A stretch of 64,000 bases of DNA from positions 248,001 to 312,000 of the forward strand of contig JADJPK010000007.1 in assembly GCA_016713305.1 (NCBI GenBank), read 5' to 3'. This DNA comes from Betaproteobacteria bacterium. GTDB lineage: Bacteria; Pseudomonadota; Gammaproteobacteria; Burkholderiales; Ga0077523. Under the pieces are notes generated by a model. That model was not told the origin of the DNA, did no database searches, and was given only the letters and a program-made list of their open reading frames with translations. Below, in pieces: positions 18,770-28,329 of the stretch; positions within the stretch are counted from its first letter, which is position 1, and every line of letters starts with the position of its first letter. Both the position numbers and the translations under genes were made by a program.

Positions 18770-20005
18770 ATGCCCGGCGCGAGCCATCCCGTCATGCACG
18801 AGTTTCCCCGTATCAAGCGTCTCCCCCCGTACGTCTTCAACATCACCGGCGAATTGAAGGCGGTCGTCCGCCGGCGGGGAGAAGACATCATCGATTTCGG
18901 CATGGGCAACCCGGACCAGCCCACGCCGAAGCACATCGTGGACAAGCTCGTCGAATCCGCACAACGGCCCGACACCCACCGCTATTCGGTATCCAAGGGC
19001 ATTCCCCGGCTGCGCCGCGCCATCGCCAACTGGTACAAGTCGCGCTACCAGGTCGAACTGGATCCGGATACCGAGGCGATCGCCACCATCGGTTCCAAGG
19101 AGGGCATCGCCCATCTGGCCCTCGCCACTCTGGACCGCGGCGACATCGTGCTGGTTCCCAATCCCAGCTACCCCATCCACATCTACGGGCCGGTCATCGC
19201 CGGTGCGGACATCCGCCACGTGCCCATGGTGCCGGGACGTGACTTCTTCGAGGAACTCGAGCGGGCGATCCACGAGTCGTGGCCCAAGCCCAAGATGCTC
19301 ATCCTCAACTTTCCGGCCAATCCGACGGCACAGTGCGTGGAACTGCCGTTCTTCGAGCGCATCGTCGCACTGGCGAAGGAGCACGACATCTTCGTCGTAC
19401 ACGATCTCGCGTACGCGGACATTGTCTACGACGGCTGGAAATGCCCGTCGATCCTGCAGGTTCCGGGCGCCAAGGACATCGCGGTGGAGTTCTTCACCCT
19501 CTCCAAGAGCTACAACATGGCGGGGTGGCGGGTCGGTTTCATGGTCGGCAACCGGGAACTGGTCGCGGCGCTGGGCCGGATGAAGAGCTATCACGACTAC
19601 GGCACCTTCACGCCGATCCAGGTGGCGGCCATCGTCGCACTCGAAGGCCCGCAGGACTGCGTGGAGCAGATCCGCGGCATGTATCAGCGACGCCGCGACG
19701 TGCTCGTGACCGGTCTGCACGCGGTGGACTGGATGGTCGAGATTCCGAAGGCGACGATGTACATCTGGGCGCAGATCCCGGAACCGTATCGGTCCATGGG
19801 GTCGCTGGAGTTCTCGAAGAAGCTGCTCGCCGACGCGAAGGTGGCGGTGTCGCCCGGCGTCGGGTTCGGCGAATGGGGCGACGACCACGTCCGCTTCTCG
19901 CTCATCGAGAACGAGGCTCGCATCCGCCAGGCGGTCCGCGGAATCCGCGACATGTTCCGCCGCGACGGCCTCCTGACGGCGGCTCAGGTCGCCAAGGCAG
20001 GATGA
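18770..20005 (+). CDS. alaC: Alanine/glutamate-pyruvate aminotransferase (AlaC-like, class I PLP)
   Basis: 411 aa. Fold type I aminotransferase: substrate region DFGMGNPDQPTPKHIVD, cofactor residues in LNFPANPTAQ and DLAYADIVYDGW, Schiff-base Lys in TLSKSYNMAGWRVGF (about residue 249), and the C-terminal Arg in DHVRFSLIEN. The sequence style matches AlaC/YfdZ, which moves amino groups between glutamate and pyruvate. It heads a tight operon: its TGA overlaps the next ATG, and homoserine dehydrogenase and threonine synthase follow. An internal start at residue 9 (ATG 18794) is also possible. Confidence 0.88.
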   Translation: MPGASHPVMHEFPRIKRLPPYVFNITGELKAVVRRRGEDIIDFGMGNPDQPTPKHIVDKLVESAQRPDTHRYSVSKGIPRLRRAIANWYKSRYQVELDPDTEAIATIGSKEGIAHLALATLDRGDIVLVPNPSYPIHIYGPVIAGADIRHVPMVPGRDFFEELERAIHESWPKPKMLILNFPANPTAQCVELPFFERIVALAKEHDIFVVHDLAYADIVYDGWKCPSILQVPGAKDIAVEFFTLSKSYNMAGWRVGFMVGNRELVAALGRMKSYHDYGTFTPIQVAAIVALEGPQDCVEQIRGMYQRRRDVLVTGLHAVDWMVEIPKATMYIWAQIPEPYRSMGSLEFSKKLLADAKVAVSPGVGFGEWGDDHVRFSLIENEARIRQAVRGIRDMFRRDGLLTAAQVAKAG

Positions 20006-20460
20006 CCCGCGCCGGCGGCATCGAGATCGTCCGCGTCGCCGGGCCGGGAGGACAGGTCCTCCGGCCCGAGCTTCTCGAACTCGCGCAATCCGTGCACAGG
20101 CAGTTGCGGCCCCACCTGTCCGGCGACTATCTGCAACAGATGCGGGATATCTTCGCGGACGGGGCCGAGATGGTCGTGGCAACCGTCGATGGCACCGTGC
20201 GAGGCGTCGCGGTATTCCGCATCTTCTCCAACACGCACGCGGGACGCCGGTTCTACGTCGACGATCTGGTGACGGACGAGACTCACCGTTCGTCCGGCGT
20301 CGGCTCGGCTCTGCTCCGGTGGCTCGAGGCTGAATCACGCGAGCGCGTCTGCAACGGCGTCGACCTCGAATCCGGCACGCAGCGGACCCGCGCCCATCGC
20401 TTCTACTTCCGTGAAGGATACTTCGTGACCGGATTCAGTTTCAGAAAGGCATTCGAATGA
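20002..20460 (+). CDS. GNAT-family N-acetyltransferase
   Basis: 152 aa. The ATG overlaps the alaC stop (ATGA) and its own TGA overlaps the hom start (ATGA), so three genes are translationally chained. Core features are FYVDDLVTDETHRSSGVG, which holds beta-4 and the acetyl-CoA pyrophosphate loop (R-x-x-G-x-G/A type), and the ending THRAHRF-like segment TRAHRFYFREGYF. The substrate is unknown. Insertion in an amino-acid operon suggests acetylation of an amino acid, a related metabolite or an analogue, but that is inference. Confidence 0.85.
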   Translation: MTRAGGIEIVRVAGPGGQVLRPELLELAQSVHRQLRPHLSGDYLQQMRDIFADGAEMVVATVDGTVRGVAVFRIFSNTHAGRRFYVDDLVTDETHRSSGVGSALLRWLEAESRERVCNGVDLESGTQRTRAHRFYFREGYFVTGFSFRKAFE

Positions 20461-21773
20461 GACCCATACAAGTTGGCCTGCTGGGCATCGGCACGGTCGG
20501 CGGCGGAACGTTTTCCGTCCTGCGGCGCAACCAGAGCGAGATCATGCGGCGCGCAGGGCGGGGAATCGAGATCAGCGTCATCGCCGACCGTGACCTCGAG
20601 AAGGCGCGGGCCGTGGCCGGCGAAGACGCACGTCTGACCGACGATGCATTCTCCGTCGTCCGCGATCCGGCCATCGACATCGTCGTCGAACTGATCGGTG
20701 GCACTTCCGTGGCACGGGATCTGATCCTTGCCGCCATCCCGAACGGCAAGCACGTCGTCACGGCGAACAAGGCGTTGCTCGCCAAGCACGGCAACGAGAT
20801 CTTCGCGGCCGCCCGCGAGAAGCGGGTGATGGTGGCCTTCGAGGCGGCCGTGGCCGGAGGCATTCCCATCATCAAGGCGCTGCGGGAAGGCCTGACGGCC
20901 AATCGCATCGAGTGGGTCGCGGGGATCATCAACGGCACGAGCAACTTCATCCTCTCCGAAATGCGCGAGAAAGGGCTCGCCTTCGACACGGTGCTCAAGG
21001 AAGCCCAGCGCCTCGGCTACGCCGAAGCCGACCCGACGTTCGACGTCGAGGGCATCGACGCGGCGCACAAGCTGACGATCATGGCGTCCATCGCCTTCGG
21101 AATTCCGATGCAGTTCGAGCGGGCCTACACCGAGGGGATCACGCGTCTGACGCGCGAGGACATCCGCTATTCCGAGCAGCTGGGCTATCGCATCAAGCTC
21201 CTGGGCATCACGCGCCGCACACCCAAGGGGATCGAACTGCGTGTTCACCCCACGCTGATTCCTGCGCGGCGTCTGATCGCCAACGTGGAAGGCGTGATGA
21301 ATGCCGTGCTGGTCAAGGGCGACGCCGTCGGCGCGACGCTGTACTACGGAGCCGGCGCCGGATCGGAGCCGACTGCGTCGGCCGTGGTCGCCGATCTGGT
21401 GGACGTCACCCGCATGCACACCGCCGATCCTGAGAACCGGGTGCCTCACCTCGCGTTCCAGCCAGATCAGCTCGCCGACACTCCGATCCTTCCCATGGAA
21501 GAGGTGGAGACGTCCTACTACCTGCGCATGCGCGCCTACGACCGGCCCGGCGTTCTGGCCGACATCACGCGGATCCTGGCGGATCACAACATTTCCATCG
21601 ATGCGATGGTGCAGAAGGAACCGATGGAAGGGGAGGAGCAGGTCGACATCGTCATGCTCACCCACCTCACGGTGGAAAAGCATGTCGACGCGGCCATCAC
21701 CCGCATGGAGGCGCTGCCCAGCATCGCCGGAAAGGTCACCCGCATCCGTCTCGAAGAACTGGGCCGTCACTGA
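20457..21773 (+). CDS. hom: Homoserine dehydrogenase
   Basis: 438 aa. NAD(P)-binding motif GIGTVGGGT at about residues 9-17, the ANKALL motif at about 103, the catalytic region AGIINGTSNFILSEM and EADPTFDVEGIDAAHKL, and a C-terminal ACT domain (from about 350, YYLRMRAYDRPGVLADITRI) for allosteric control, usually by threonine. It reduces aspartate semialdehyde to homoserine in threonine, methionine and isoleucine synthesis. It lies between the GNAT gene (four-base overlap) and thrC (14 bases). Confidence 0.97.
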   Translation: MRPIQVGLLGIGTVGGGTFSVLRRNQSEIMRRAGRGIEISVIADRDLEKARAVAGEDARLTDDAFSVVRDPAIDIVVELIGGTSVARDLILAAIPNGKHVVTANKALLAKHGNEIFAAAREKRVMVAFEAAVAGGIPIIKALREGLTANRIEWVAGIINGTSNFILSEMREKGLAFDTVLKEAQRLGYAEADPTFDVEGIDAAHKLTIMASIAFGIPMQFERAYTEGITRLTREDIRYSEQLGYRIKLLGITRRTPKGIELRVHPTLIPARRLIANVEGVMNAVLVKGDAVGATLYYGAGAGSEPTASAVVADLVDVTRMHTADPENRVPHLAFQPDQLADTPILPMEEVETSYYLRMRAYDRPGVLADITRILADHNISIDAMVQKEPMEGEEQVDIVMLTHLTVEKHVDAAITRMEALPSIAGKVTRIRLEELGRH

Positions 21774-21787
21774 ACACGCTGCGATCC

Positions 21788-23194
21788 ATGAACTATCTCT
21801 CCACGCGCGGCGGCATGCCGCCCACGCCGTTCACCGACATCCTGCTGGAAGGGCTCGCACCGGACGGAGGCCTCTCGATTCCGGAAGCGTATCCGCGTGT
21901 GGATCGCGGGACGCTGGAACGCTGGCGGACGCTCCCCTATCGCGATCTCGCGTTCGAGATTCTCCGGTTGTTCATCGACGACATCCCTGCCGAGGACCTG
22001 CGCTCCATCGTGTACCGAACCTACACGGCGCAGGTATTCGGTACGGATGCCATCACGCCGGTCACGACTCTGGAACCGGGTCTGCATCTGCTGCACCTGT
22101 CGAACGGCCCGACGCTCGCATTCAAGGACGTCGCGATGCAGCTTCTGGGCAATCTGTTCGAGTACGTGCTGGGCAAGAGGGGAGAGGAGCTCAATATTCT
22201 CGGCGCGACCTCGGGCGATACGGGTTCGGCAGCCGAGTACGCCATGCGCGGCAAGCGGGGCGTGCGGGTCTTCATGCTCTCTCCGCACGGCAAGATGAGC
22301 CCGTTCCAGACGGCGCAGATGTACTCGCTGCAGGATGCGAACATCTTCAACATCGCCGTGCAAGGCGTGTTCGACGACTGTCAGGACATCGTGAAGGCCG
22401 TCTCCAACGATCTGGCATTCAAGGCGACGCATCGCATCGGCACGGTGAACTCGATCAACTGGGCGCGTCTGATGGCTCAGGTGGTGTATTACTTCGCGGG
22501 CTATTTCTCGGTGACCAGGTCCGCTGACGAACGCGTGAGCTTCTCGGTTCCGTCGGGAAATTTCGGCAACGTCTGCGCTGGACATGTGGCACGCATGATG
22601 GGGCTGCCGGTGCGCAGGCTCATCGTTGCCACGAACGAGAACGACGTCCTGGACGAATTCTTCCGGACGGGACGCTATCGTGTCCGTGCGGCGTCGAGCG
22701 TCTTTCAGACGAGCAGTCCGTCCATGGACATCTCCAAGGCCTCGAACTTCGAGCGATTCGTGTACGACCTGGTGGGAAGAGACGCCAACGTGGTCCGGGA
22801 GTTGTGGGGTCAGGTCGACAGGGGGGGCGAATTCGACCTTCGCGGAACACCGCACTTCGCCCGCATCGCGGACTTCGGTTTCGTGTCCGGGAGCAGTTCT
22901 CATGCGGACCGGCTGGAGACGATTCGCGCGGTACACAAACGGTATGGCGTTCTCGTGGACACCCATACGGCGGACGGAATCAAGTCGGGGTTGGAGAAGC
23001 GTGAGGCAGGGGTGCCGCTGCTGTGTCTGGAAACTGCGCAGCCGGCCAAGTTCGCAGCGACGATCCACGAGGCGCTGGGCATCGATCCGCCATTGCCGCC
23101 CGGCTATGCGGATCTGGAGTCCAAGCCGCTGCGTTTCGAGGTGATGGCCCCGGACGTCGCCAAGATCAAGGCGTTCATCGAAGCTCATTGCTGA
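21788..23194 (+). CDS. thrC: Threonine synthase
   Basis: 468 aa, the long proteobacterial type. It begins MNYLSTRGGMPPTPFTDILL, the typical N-terminus. PLP-binding Lys lies in LAFKDVAMQ (about residue 116), with the phosphate loop GATSGDTGSAAEYAM and SVPSGNFGNVCAGH. Converts O-phosphohomoserine to threonine. It is 14 bases after hom and ends the amino-acid operon; the helicase gene begins 44 bases downstream. Confidence 0.97.
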   Translation: MNYLSTRGGMPPTPFTDILLEGLAPDGGLSIPEAYPRVDRGTLERWRTLPYRDLAFEILRLFIDDIPAEDLRSIVYRTYTAQVFGTDAITPVTTLEPGLHLLHLSNGPTLAFKDVAMQLLGNLFEYVLGKRGEELNILGATSGDTGSAAEYAMRGKRGVRVFMLSPHGKMSPFQTAQMYSLQDANIFNIAVQGVFDDCQDIVKAVSNDLAFKATHRIGTVNSINWARLMAQVVYYFAGYFSVTRSADERVSFSVPSGNFGNVCAGHVARMMGLPVRRLIVATNENDVLDEFFRTGRYRVRAASSVFQTSSPSMDISKASNFERFVYDLVGRDANVVRELWGQVDRGGEFDLRGTPHFARIADFGFVSGSSSHADRLETIRAVHKRYGVLVDTHTADGIKSGLEKREAGVPLLCLETAQPAKFAATIHEALGIDPPLPPGYADLESKPLRFEVMAPDVAKIKAFIEAHC

Positions 23195-23238
23195 GCCCCG
23201 GCGCGGGCGCGACCGGCTGTTCCGCCCGGAGCTACCCC

Positions 23239-25182
23239 ATGCAGGACATCGACGAGGTCTTCGGCACAGAGGGTCCGCTCGCACGGGCCATCGACGGCTA
23301 CACGCGGCGCGATCAGCAGGTCGAGATGGCCAAGGCCGTCGCTCGCGCCCTGCGAACCCAGGACGTGCTGGTCGCGGAAGCGGGTACCGGGACGGGCAAG
23401 ACTTTCGCCTACCTCGTTCCGGCGTTGCTGCTCGGTGGCAAGGTGATCGTCTCCACGGGCACCAAGACCTTGCAGGACCAGCTCTTCTCCCGGGACCTGC
23501 CGATGGTTCGCGATGCGCTGGGTGTGCCGGTGACCATCGCGCTGCTCAAGGGCCGGGCCAACTACGTCTGCCACTACCACATCGAACGTGCGCGACGCGA
23601 TGGGCGATTCGAAAGCCGTGCAGACGTGGGGTATCTGGAGGAGATCGAGCGTTACGCGCGTACGAGCAGCACGGGCGATCGAGGCGGCTTGTCGTCCGTG
23701 CCCGAGGATGCGGGGGTCTGGCCCCAGGTGACGTCCACACGGGACAACTGTCTGGGGCAGGAGTGCCCGAATCACAAGGAGTGCTTCGTGCTCAAGGCGC
23801 GGCGGGAAGCGCTCGAAGCGGATGTCGTGGTGGTGAACCACCATCTGTTCTTCGCCGATGTGGTGCTGCGGGACGAAGGGGTGGCGGAACTGCTCCCCAA
23901 GTGCAATGCCGTGATCCTGGACGAAGCGCACCAGCTTCCGGCCACTGCCAGCGTCTTCTTCGGCCAGAGCGTTTCCACCAGCCAGCTGGTGGAACTGGCG
24001 AGGGACACGCGGATGGAAGCCGCCGCCGGTGCGAAGGACTTTGCCCAGCTGACCGACGCCGCGCGCGCGGCGGACAAGGCGGCGCGCGACCTGAGGCTGA
24101 TCTTCGGCAGCGAGACCGGACGGATCCGCTGCGAAGACGCGATCGGCAGGAGCGGCTTCGGCAGCGCGGCGGCAGCGCTGACGTCGGCGCTCAAGACTCT
24201 GGCAGAGCTTCTGAAGACGCAGGCAGAGCGCAGCGAGGGGCTCGAGCGTTGCTGGCAACGCGCCGAAGAGCAGCGCACGCTCCTGCACAAGTGGCTGGAC
24301 GAACCCGATCCTGAAATGGTCCGCTGGGTGGAGGTCTTCGGCGGTTCGGTGCAACTTCACAGCACGCCGCTCACGGTCGGGCCGGCGTTCCGGCGCCACG
24401 TGGCGGAGGGCGCACGCGCCTGGATCCTGACGTCCGCAACGTTGTCGGTGAAAGGAGACTTCTCGCACTTCCTCGCGCAATTGGGTCTTGAAGACGAGCC
24501 TGCGGAAAGCTGGGAAAGCCCGTTCGACTTTCAGCGCCAGGCGCTGCTCTATGCCCCGCAAGGCATGCCCGATCCGAACACGCCCGAATTCACCGCGGCG
24601 GTTGTCCAGCGGGCAATGCCGCTCATCGAGGCCAGCGGAGGCCGCGCGTTCTGCCTGTTCACCAGTCTGCGGGCCATGCGGGAAGCACGGGAGCTGATCG
24701 AACGTGAACTGCAGCGCCGCTCCCTCGATTTCCCGCTGCTCGTGCAGGGGGAAGGTGCCAAGAGCGAACTGCTTGATCGATTCCGCAGGCTGGGCAATGC
24801 GGTCCTGATCGGCAGCCAGTCCTTCTGGGAGGGGGTGGATGTGCGGGGCCCGACGCTGTCGCTGGTCGTGATCGACAGGCTGCCGTTCACGCCGCCGGAC
24901 GATCCGGTGTTGCAGGCCAGGATCGAACGCATTCGCATGGCGGGGGGGAATGCGTTCTTCGACTACCAGCTTCCGCAGGCGGTGATCTCGCTGAAGCAGG
25001 GCGCAGGCAGGCTCATCCGGGACGAAACGGACACGGGCGTCCTGGTCATCTGCGATCCGCGATTGATCGCCAAGCCGTATGGCCGGCGAATCTGGCAGAG
25101 CCTGCCGCCCATGCAGAGGACGCGGGAAGAGAGGGAAGCCTGCGCGTTTCTCCAGGAGCGGTGCAGCGGCGCCTGGGACTGA
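23239..25182 (+). CDS. ATP-dependent DNA helicase, DinG/YoaA (XPD-like) family
   Basis: 647 aa from ATG 23239. Walker A AEAGTGTGKTFAYLVP, DEAH box VILDEAHQLPATA, and motif VI region LKQGAGRLIRDETDTGV. Four Cys (NYVC, then DNCLGQEC and NHKEC) occupy the place of the [4Fe-4S] cluster of XPD-type 5'-3' helicases. Length and start (MQDIDEVFGTEGPLA) match YoaA rather than DinG. YoaA works with the DNA polymerase III chi subunit in repair of stalled forks. It follows thrC, probably by chance, and is convergent with the DUF1232 gene. Confidence 0.92.
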   Translation: MQDIDEVFGTEGPLARAIDGYTRRDQQVEMAKAVARALRTQDVLVAEAGTGTGKTFAYLVPALLLGGKVIVSTGTKTLQDQLFSRDLPMVRDALGVPVTIALLKGRANYVCHYHIERARRDGRFESRADVGYLEEIERYARTSSTGDRGGLSSVPEDAGVWPQVTSTRDNCLGQECPNHKECFVLKARREALEADVVVVNHHLFFADVVLRDEGVAELLPKCNAVILDEAHQLPATASVFFGQSVSTSQLVELARDTRMEAAAGAKDFAQLTDAARAADKAARDLRLIFGSETGRIRCEDAIGRSGFGSAAAALTSALKTLAELLKTQAERSEGLERCWQRAEEQRTLLHKWLDEPDPEMVRWVEVFGGSVQLHSTPLTVGPAFRRHVAEGARAWILTSATLSVKGDFSHFLAQLGLEDEPAESWESPFDFQRQALLYAPQGMPDPNTPEFTAAVVQRAMPLIEASGGRAFCLFTSLRAMREARELIERELQRRSLDFPLLVQGEGAKSELLDRFRRLGNAVLIGSQSFWEGVDVRGPTLSLVVIDRLPFTPPDDPVLQARIERIRMAGGNAFFDYQLPQAVISLKQGAGRLIRDETDTGVLVICDPRLIAKPYGRRIWQSLPPMQRTREEREACAFLQERCSGAWD

Positions 25183-25239
25183 GCTTCCGGCGCCCGTCTC
25201 CCTGTTCCCGGGCCGCACAGGCGGCCGAGGTTCGAGGCC

Positions 25240-25623
25240 TCAGCGTCCCATCCACCAGATCCATGCGGCCCACAGCATCGCCATCCATAGGACGACGATG
25301 ATCACCGCGCCGGTCACGCTGCGCGGCTTGACTTTCCGTTCGTCGAACCACTTCGCGGACTGCTGGCGGCATTCCGCCAGAACGTCGGATGGCATGAGGC
25401 GAAGGCACAGCCAGATTCCGGCGGGCAGGAGGATCGCCTCGTCGATGTAGCCCAGCACGGGGATGAAGTCCGGCACGAGATCGATCGGCGACAGGGCGTA
25501 GGCGGCGAGGGCGAGCGCGAGCAGGCGGATGGACCAGGGGGTGCGCGGATGCCGCCCGCAGAACCAGACCGTCATCGCGTCGCGCCGCAGCGCATCCGCC
25601 CAGCGCAGGAACCTGCGCCACAT
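25240..25623 (-). CDS. YkvA/DUF1232 family small membrane protein
   Basis: 127 aa. Signature YALSPIDLVPDFIPVLGYID (about residues 42-61) defines DUF1232. A C-terminal hydrophobic span (TGAVIIVVLWMAMLWAAWIW) suggests anchoring. Function unknown; members are common in proteobacteria. It starts three bases after the rimO stop on the same strand, so it is probably in the rimO operon. Confidence 0.85.
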   Translation of the reverse strand: MWRRFLRWADALRRDAMTVWFCGRHPRTPWSIRLLALALAAYALSPIDLVPDFIPVLGYIDEAILLPAGIWLCLRLMPSDVLAECRQQSAKWFDERKVKPRSVTGAVIIVVLWMAMLWAAWIWWMGR

Positions 25624-25626
25624 GGC

Positions 25627-26966
25627 TCAGGCGATCGGAACGGCCTGGAGATCGTGCGTATCGGCGCCTGTGATCCGCACGCGGGCGAACTCTCCGGCCT
25701 TGAGCCCCTTGGCCGGCGACACCACCACGACGCCGTCGATTTCCGGCGCGTCCGCGCTGCTGCGGGCAAGCGCCTGCCTGCGATCCACCGCGTCGACCAG
25801 TACAGTCATTTCGGTCCCCACTTTCGAGGAGAGCCGGGAGGCGGAGATCCCGGCTTGCACTTCCATTAGGCGGGCCTGCCGCTCGAGCTTCAACTCTTCG
25901 GGCACCGGGTCGGACAGGTCGTTGGCGGTGGCGCCTTCGACAGGGGAATAGGTGAAGCATCCACACGGTCGAGCTGCGCCTCCCGCAAGAAATCAAGCAG
26001 GGCGTCGAACTCGGCGTCCGTCTCCCCGGGGAAGCCGACGATGAAGGTCGAGCGGACCGCAATCGCCGGACACGCCTCACGCCAGGCCCGGACTCTGGCC
26101 AGATTGTTCTCGGCGCTTGCCGGACGTTTCATGAGCTTGAGAATTCGCGGGCTGGCATGCTGGAACGGAACATCGAGATAGGGCAGCACCTTGCCCTCGG
26201 CCATCAGTGCGACTGCCTCGTCCACATGAGGATACGGATACACGTAGTGGAGCCGGATCCATGCACCGAAATCGGACATGGCCCGCACCATTTCTGTCAT
26301 TCGCGTCTTCACGGGACGACCCTTGAAGAAGCCGGTCCGGTACTTGACGTCCACACCGTATGCGCTGGTGTCCTGGGACACGATCAAGAGTTCCTTCACA
26401 CCCGCCCGGACCAGGTTCTCGGCTTCCTGGAGAACTTCGCCGGCGGGCCGACTCACCAGGTCGCCCCGCAACGACGGGATGATGCAGAAGGTGCAGCGGT
26501 GGTTGCATCCTTCGGAGATCTTGAGATACGCGTAGTGCCGAGGCGTCAGCTTGATCCCCTGGGGCGGAACAAGATCCGAGAATGGATCGTGCGGCTTGGG
26601 GAGGTGTTCGTGGATGGCGGTCATCACTTCGTCGGTGGCATGCGGACCGGTGACCGCCAGCACCTGAGGGTGGGCATCCTGGACGACAGATCCCTTTGCG
26701 CCCAGGCAACCCGTGACGATCACCTTGCCGTTCTCGTTCAGCGCCTCACCTATGGCGTCGAGCGATTCCTCCACGGCGGAATCGATGAACCCGCAGGTGT
26801 TGACGACCACCAGATCGGCACCGTCGTAGGACGGTGCGATTTCGTAGCCTTCGGCCCGCAGCCGCGTGAGGATCTGTTCCGAATCGACCAGGGCCTTGGG
26901 ACAGCCGAGGGAGACAAAACCAACTCTGGGCGCTGCCGGCGGGCGCGCCCGAACCTTCGAATTCAT
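25627..26966 (-). CDS. rimO: Ribosomal protein S12 methylthiotransferase RimO (one frameshift)
   Basis: Domain order is UPF0004 with three cluster-binding Cys (LGCPKALVDSE, VVNTCGF, VTGCLG), radical SAM core with CNHRCTFCIIPSLRGDL, and a C-terminal TRAM domain (VGTEMTVLVDAVD to the end). It methylthiolates Asp88 of ribosomal protein S12. The frame changes near 25962: removing the fault gives DRVGCFTYSPVEGA, the conserved family sequence, so a one-base loss is the simple explanation. About 446 aa when joined. The start ATG 26966 gives the usual N-terminus but has no strong ribosome site. Confidence 0.93.
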
Positions 26967-27295
26967 GGAGTTACTGAGTCGTCAGGGAAGATCTGCTCAA
27001 TGTACGCGAATCGCGTGGCAGTTGGAAACAGGCGATGACAGGCGGAGAGGAAGGGAGCGAGTGGAGAGGTCTCCGCGGCTTCGTCCGGCGTCGCCTGCTC
27101 GCGTTTACGGAGCGTCGAGATTGCCTCGACGCCACGCTCGCCGGTGCGGAGAACCGCAACCCTCACGCATCAGAACGGGCCAATGCCCATTCGGGTCCCA
27201 CGCTTGTGCGCCCCCACAAAGCGGCCCGACCGTTCGCGACATCGCTCCCGCGGGCGAGGCGGCGTCGCGGCCCCACCCCTCCGTCTCGGGTTTTA
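26967..27295. other. Gene-free stretch between phaR and rimO with a perfect inverted repeat
   Basis: No gene seen. GCGTCGAG-ATTGC-CTCGACGC (27112-27119 and 27125-27132) is a perfect 8-bp inverted repeat that can form a hairpin in the leftward transcript between phaR and rimO. No T-run follows. It could be a terminator variant, an RNA processing site or an operator. Confidence 0.45.
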
Positions 27296-27895
27296 CTAGC
27301 CGGACTTCTTCGGACTCCCGGGTGCGGGGTCTCCATTCGACGGAGCCTGCTCCGGCACCGTTCCGAACGTGGGGAAGGAAAACGCCGAGAACATGCTTCG
27401 CGCCTGTTTTTGCAGCTGTTGCTGCATTTCGACGAACGAGTTGGCGCTCTGCTCCAGGTAGCTGCCCATCAGTCCCTGGATTGCGGGCCCCTGCATCTTG
27501 ACGAACTGCGTCCACGCTTCCGCCCCCAGCGTGGGGTTGTCGCCCAGTTTGGCAAGGGACTGCTCCTGCAGCTTGCGCTGGATCTCCAGGAAGGTCTGGA
27601 TGTTCTTCTCCAGATAGCTGCCCATCATGCCCTGCATGGCGTTGCCGTAGAAGCGGATGATCTGGGACAGCATGTCGCTCGAGAACATCGGGGCTCCCGC
27701 CGTTTCCTCTTCCAGAATGATTTGCAGAAGAATGCTCCGGGTCAGGTCTTCCGAACTCTTCGCATCCACCACCTTGAAAGGCACTTGTTCGAGCACCAAT
27801 GTCTTCACGTCAGCCAGCGTGATGTAACTGCTGGTCGCCGTATCGTATAGCCGTCGATTCGGATACTTCTTGATAAGCCGGGTGTCTTCAGCCAT
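27296..27895 (-). CDS. phaR: Polyhydroxyalkanoate synthesis repressor PhaR
   Basis: 199 aa. The N-terminal DNA-binding domain (PHB_acc_N) begins RLIKKYPNRRLYDTATSSYI. Two tandem PHB-accumulation repeats follow, seen as GSYLEKNIQTFLEIQRKL (about 98-115) and GSYLEQSANSFVEMQQQL (about 145-162), with a Pro/Ser-rich tail. PhaR binds both DNA and nascent PHA granules, and releases repression of phasin genes and its own when polymer accumulates. Transcribed leftward; phaB and phaC lie upstream on the same strand beyond a 660-base gap. An inverted TTGC-A-GCAA at 28058-28066 is a candidate self-operator. Confidence 0.96.
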   Translation of the reverse strand: MAEDTRLIKKYPNRRLYDTATSSYITLADVKTLVLEQVPFKVVDAKSSEDLTRSILLQIILEEETAGAPMFSSDMLSQIIRFYGNAMQGMMGSYLEKNIQTFLEIQRKLQEQSLAKLGDNPTLGAEAWTQFVKMQGPAIQGLMGSYLEQSANSFVEMQQQLQKQARSMFSAFSFPTFGTVPEQAPSNGDPAPGSPKKSG

Positions 27896-28057
27896 TCGGA
27901 CCTCTCGCGATTGTTTGGGGGATACGCGCTGACCCTGGCCGCAGACGGTCTGAGCATTGCTGCGATCCCCTCTGAGCGCAATTTAACGGATCATTGATGC
28001 GCCGCGCAAAAAAATGTTGACTTACAGAGTAAACGGCATTTACCATTTGGTTGTGCG

Positions 28058-28066
28058 TTGCAGCAA
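28058..28066. promoter_or_regulatory. Candidate PhaR-type operator
   Basis: TTGC-A-GCAA is a perfect inverted repeat about 165 bases upstream of phaR. PhaR proteins are reported to recognise TGC/GCA-rich repeats. The assignment is inference from position and base pattern. Confidence 0.25.
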
Positions 28067-28147
28067 TCAAGTCTTGGCCGGAGACGTTCGTCGGTAGCGG
28101 CAAGATGAGCGGTAATGACATCGGCACATCGTTGCAGTGCGCTTGGG

Positions 28148-28166
28148 CAAGACCGGATCGGTCTTG
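28148..28166. promoter_or_regulatory. Inverted repeat at enhancer distance from the sigma-54 promoter
   Basis: CAAGACCG-GAT-CGGTCTTG is a perfect 8-bp inverted repeat. Its centre is about 140 bases before the predicted transcription start of the downstream sigma-54 promoter, where bacterial enhancer-binding proteins usually bind. The activator is unknown. Confidence 0.5.
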
Positions 28167-28269
28167 CGGTGTCGGGCCGGGTGGCGAAAGGCAGCGGGCT
28201 TCGAATCGCTGCAGGCGCCGCGAAATGTCGAGGGCGGGTGTTTGGGCCCGGTCTTGAAACGGCAGAAGT

Positions 28270-28284
28270 TGGCACGATGTTGGC
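28270..28284 (+). promoter_or_regulatory. Sigma-54 (-24/-12) promoter
   Basis: TGGCACGATGTTGGC, followed by T, matches the RpoN consensus TGGCACG-N4-TTGCW at all but one position, with exact spacing between the invariant GG (28271-28272) and GC (28283-28284). It points rightward, away from phaR, and predicts a start near 28296. No conventional gene follows on that strand before a strong terminator about 190 bases on. Confidence 0.78.
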
Positions 28285-28329
28285 TTATAGATTGATCGTG
28301 TCAAGGGGCTACTGGCGAAGGTTGGAGCG

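Noticed and set aside
21767..23284. 505-codon minus-strand open frame opposite thrC
   Set aside because: Antisense shadow; threonine synthase on the plus strand is unambiguous.
23185..25218. 677-codon open frame on the minus strand opposite the DinG/YoaA helicase
   Set aside because: Mirror frame of a high-GC gene. The plus-strand protein has intact helicase motifs; the antisense product is Arg/Gly/His-rich without any domain.
26963..27166. 67-codon minus-strand frame upstream of rimO
   Set aside because: No ribosome site, low-complexity composition and no family; treated as intergenic.
27888..28304. 138-codon minus-strand frame upstream of phaR
   Set aside because: Overlaps the phaR start and regulatory sequences, and the product has no recognisable features; probable chance frame.
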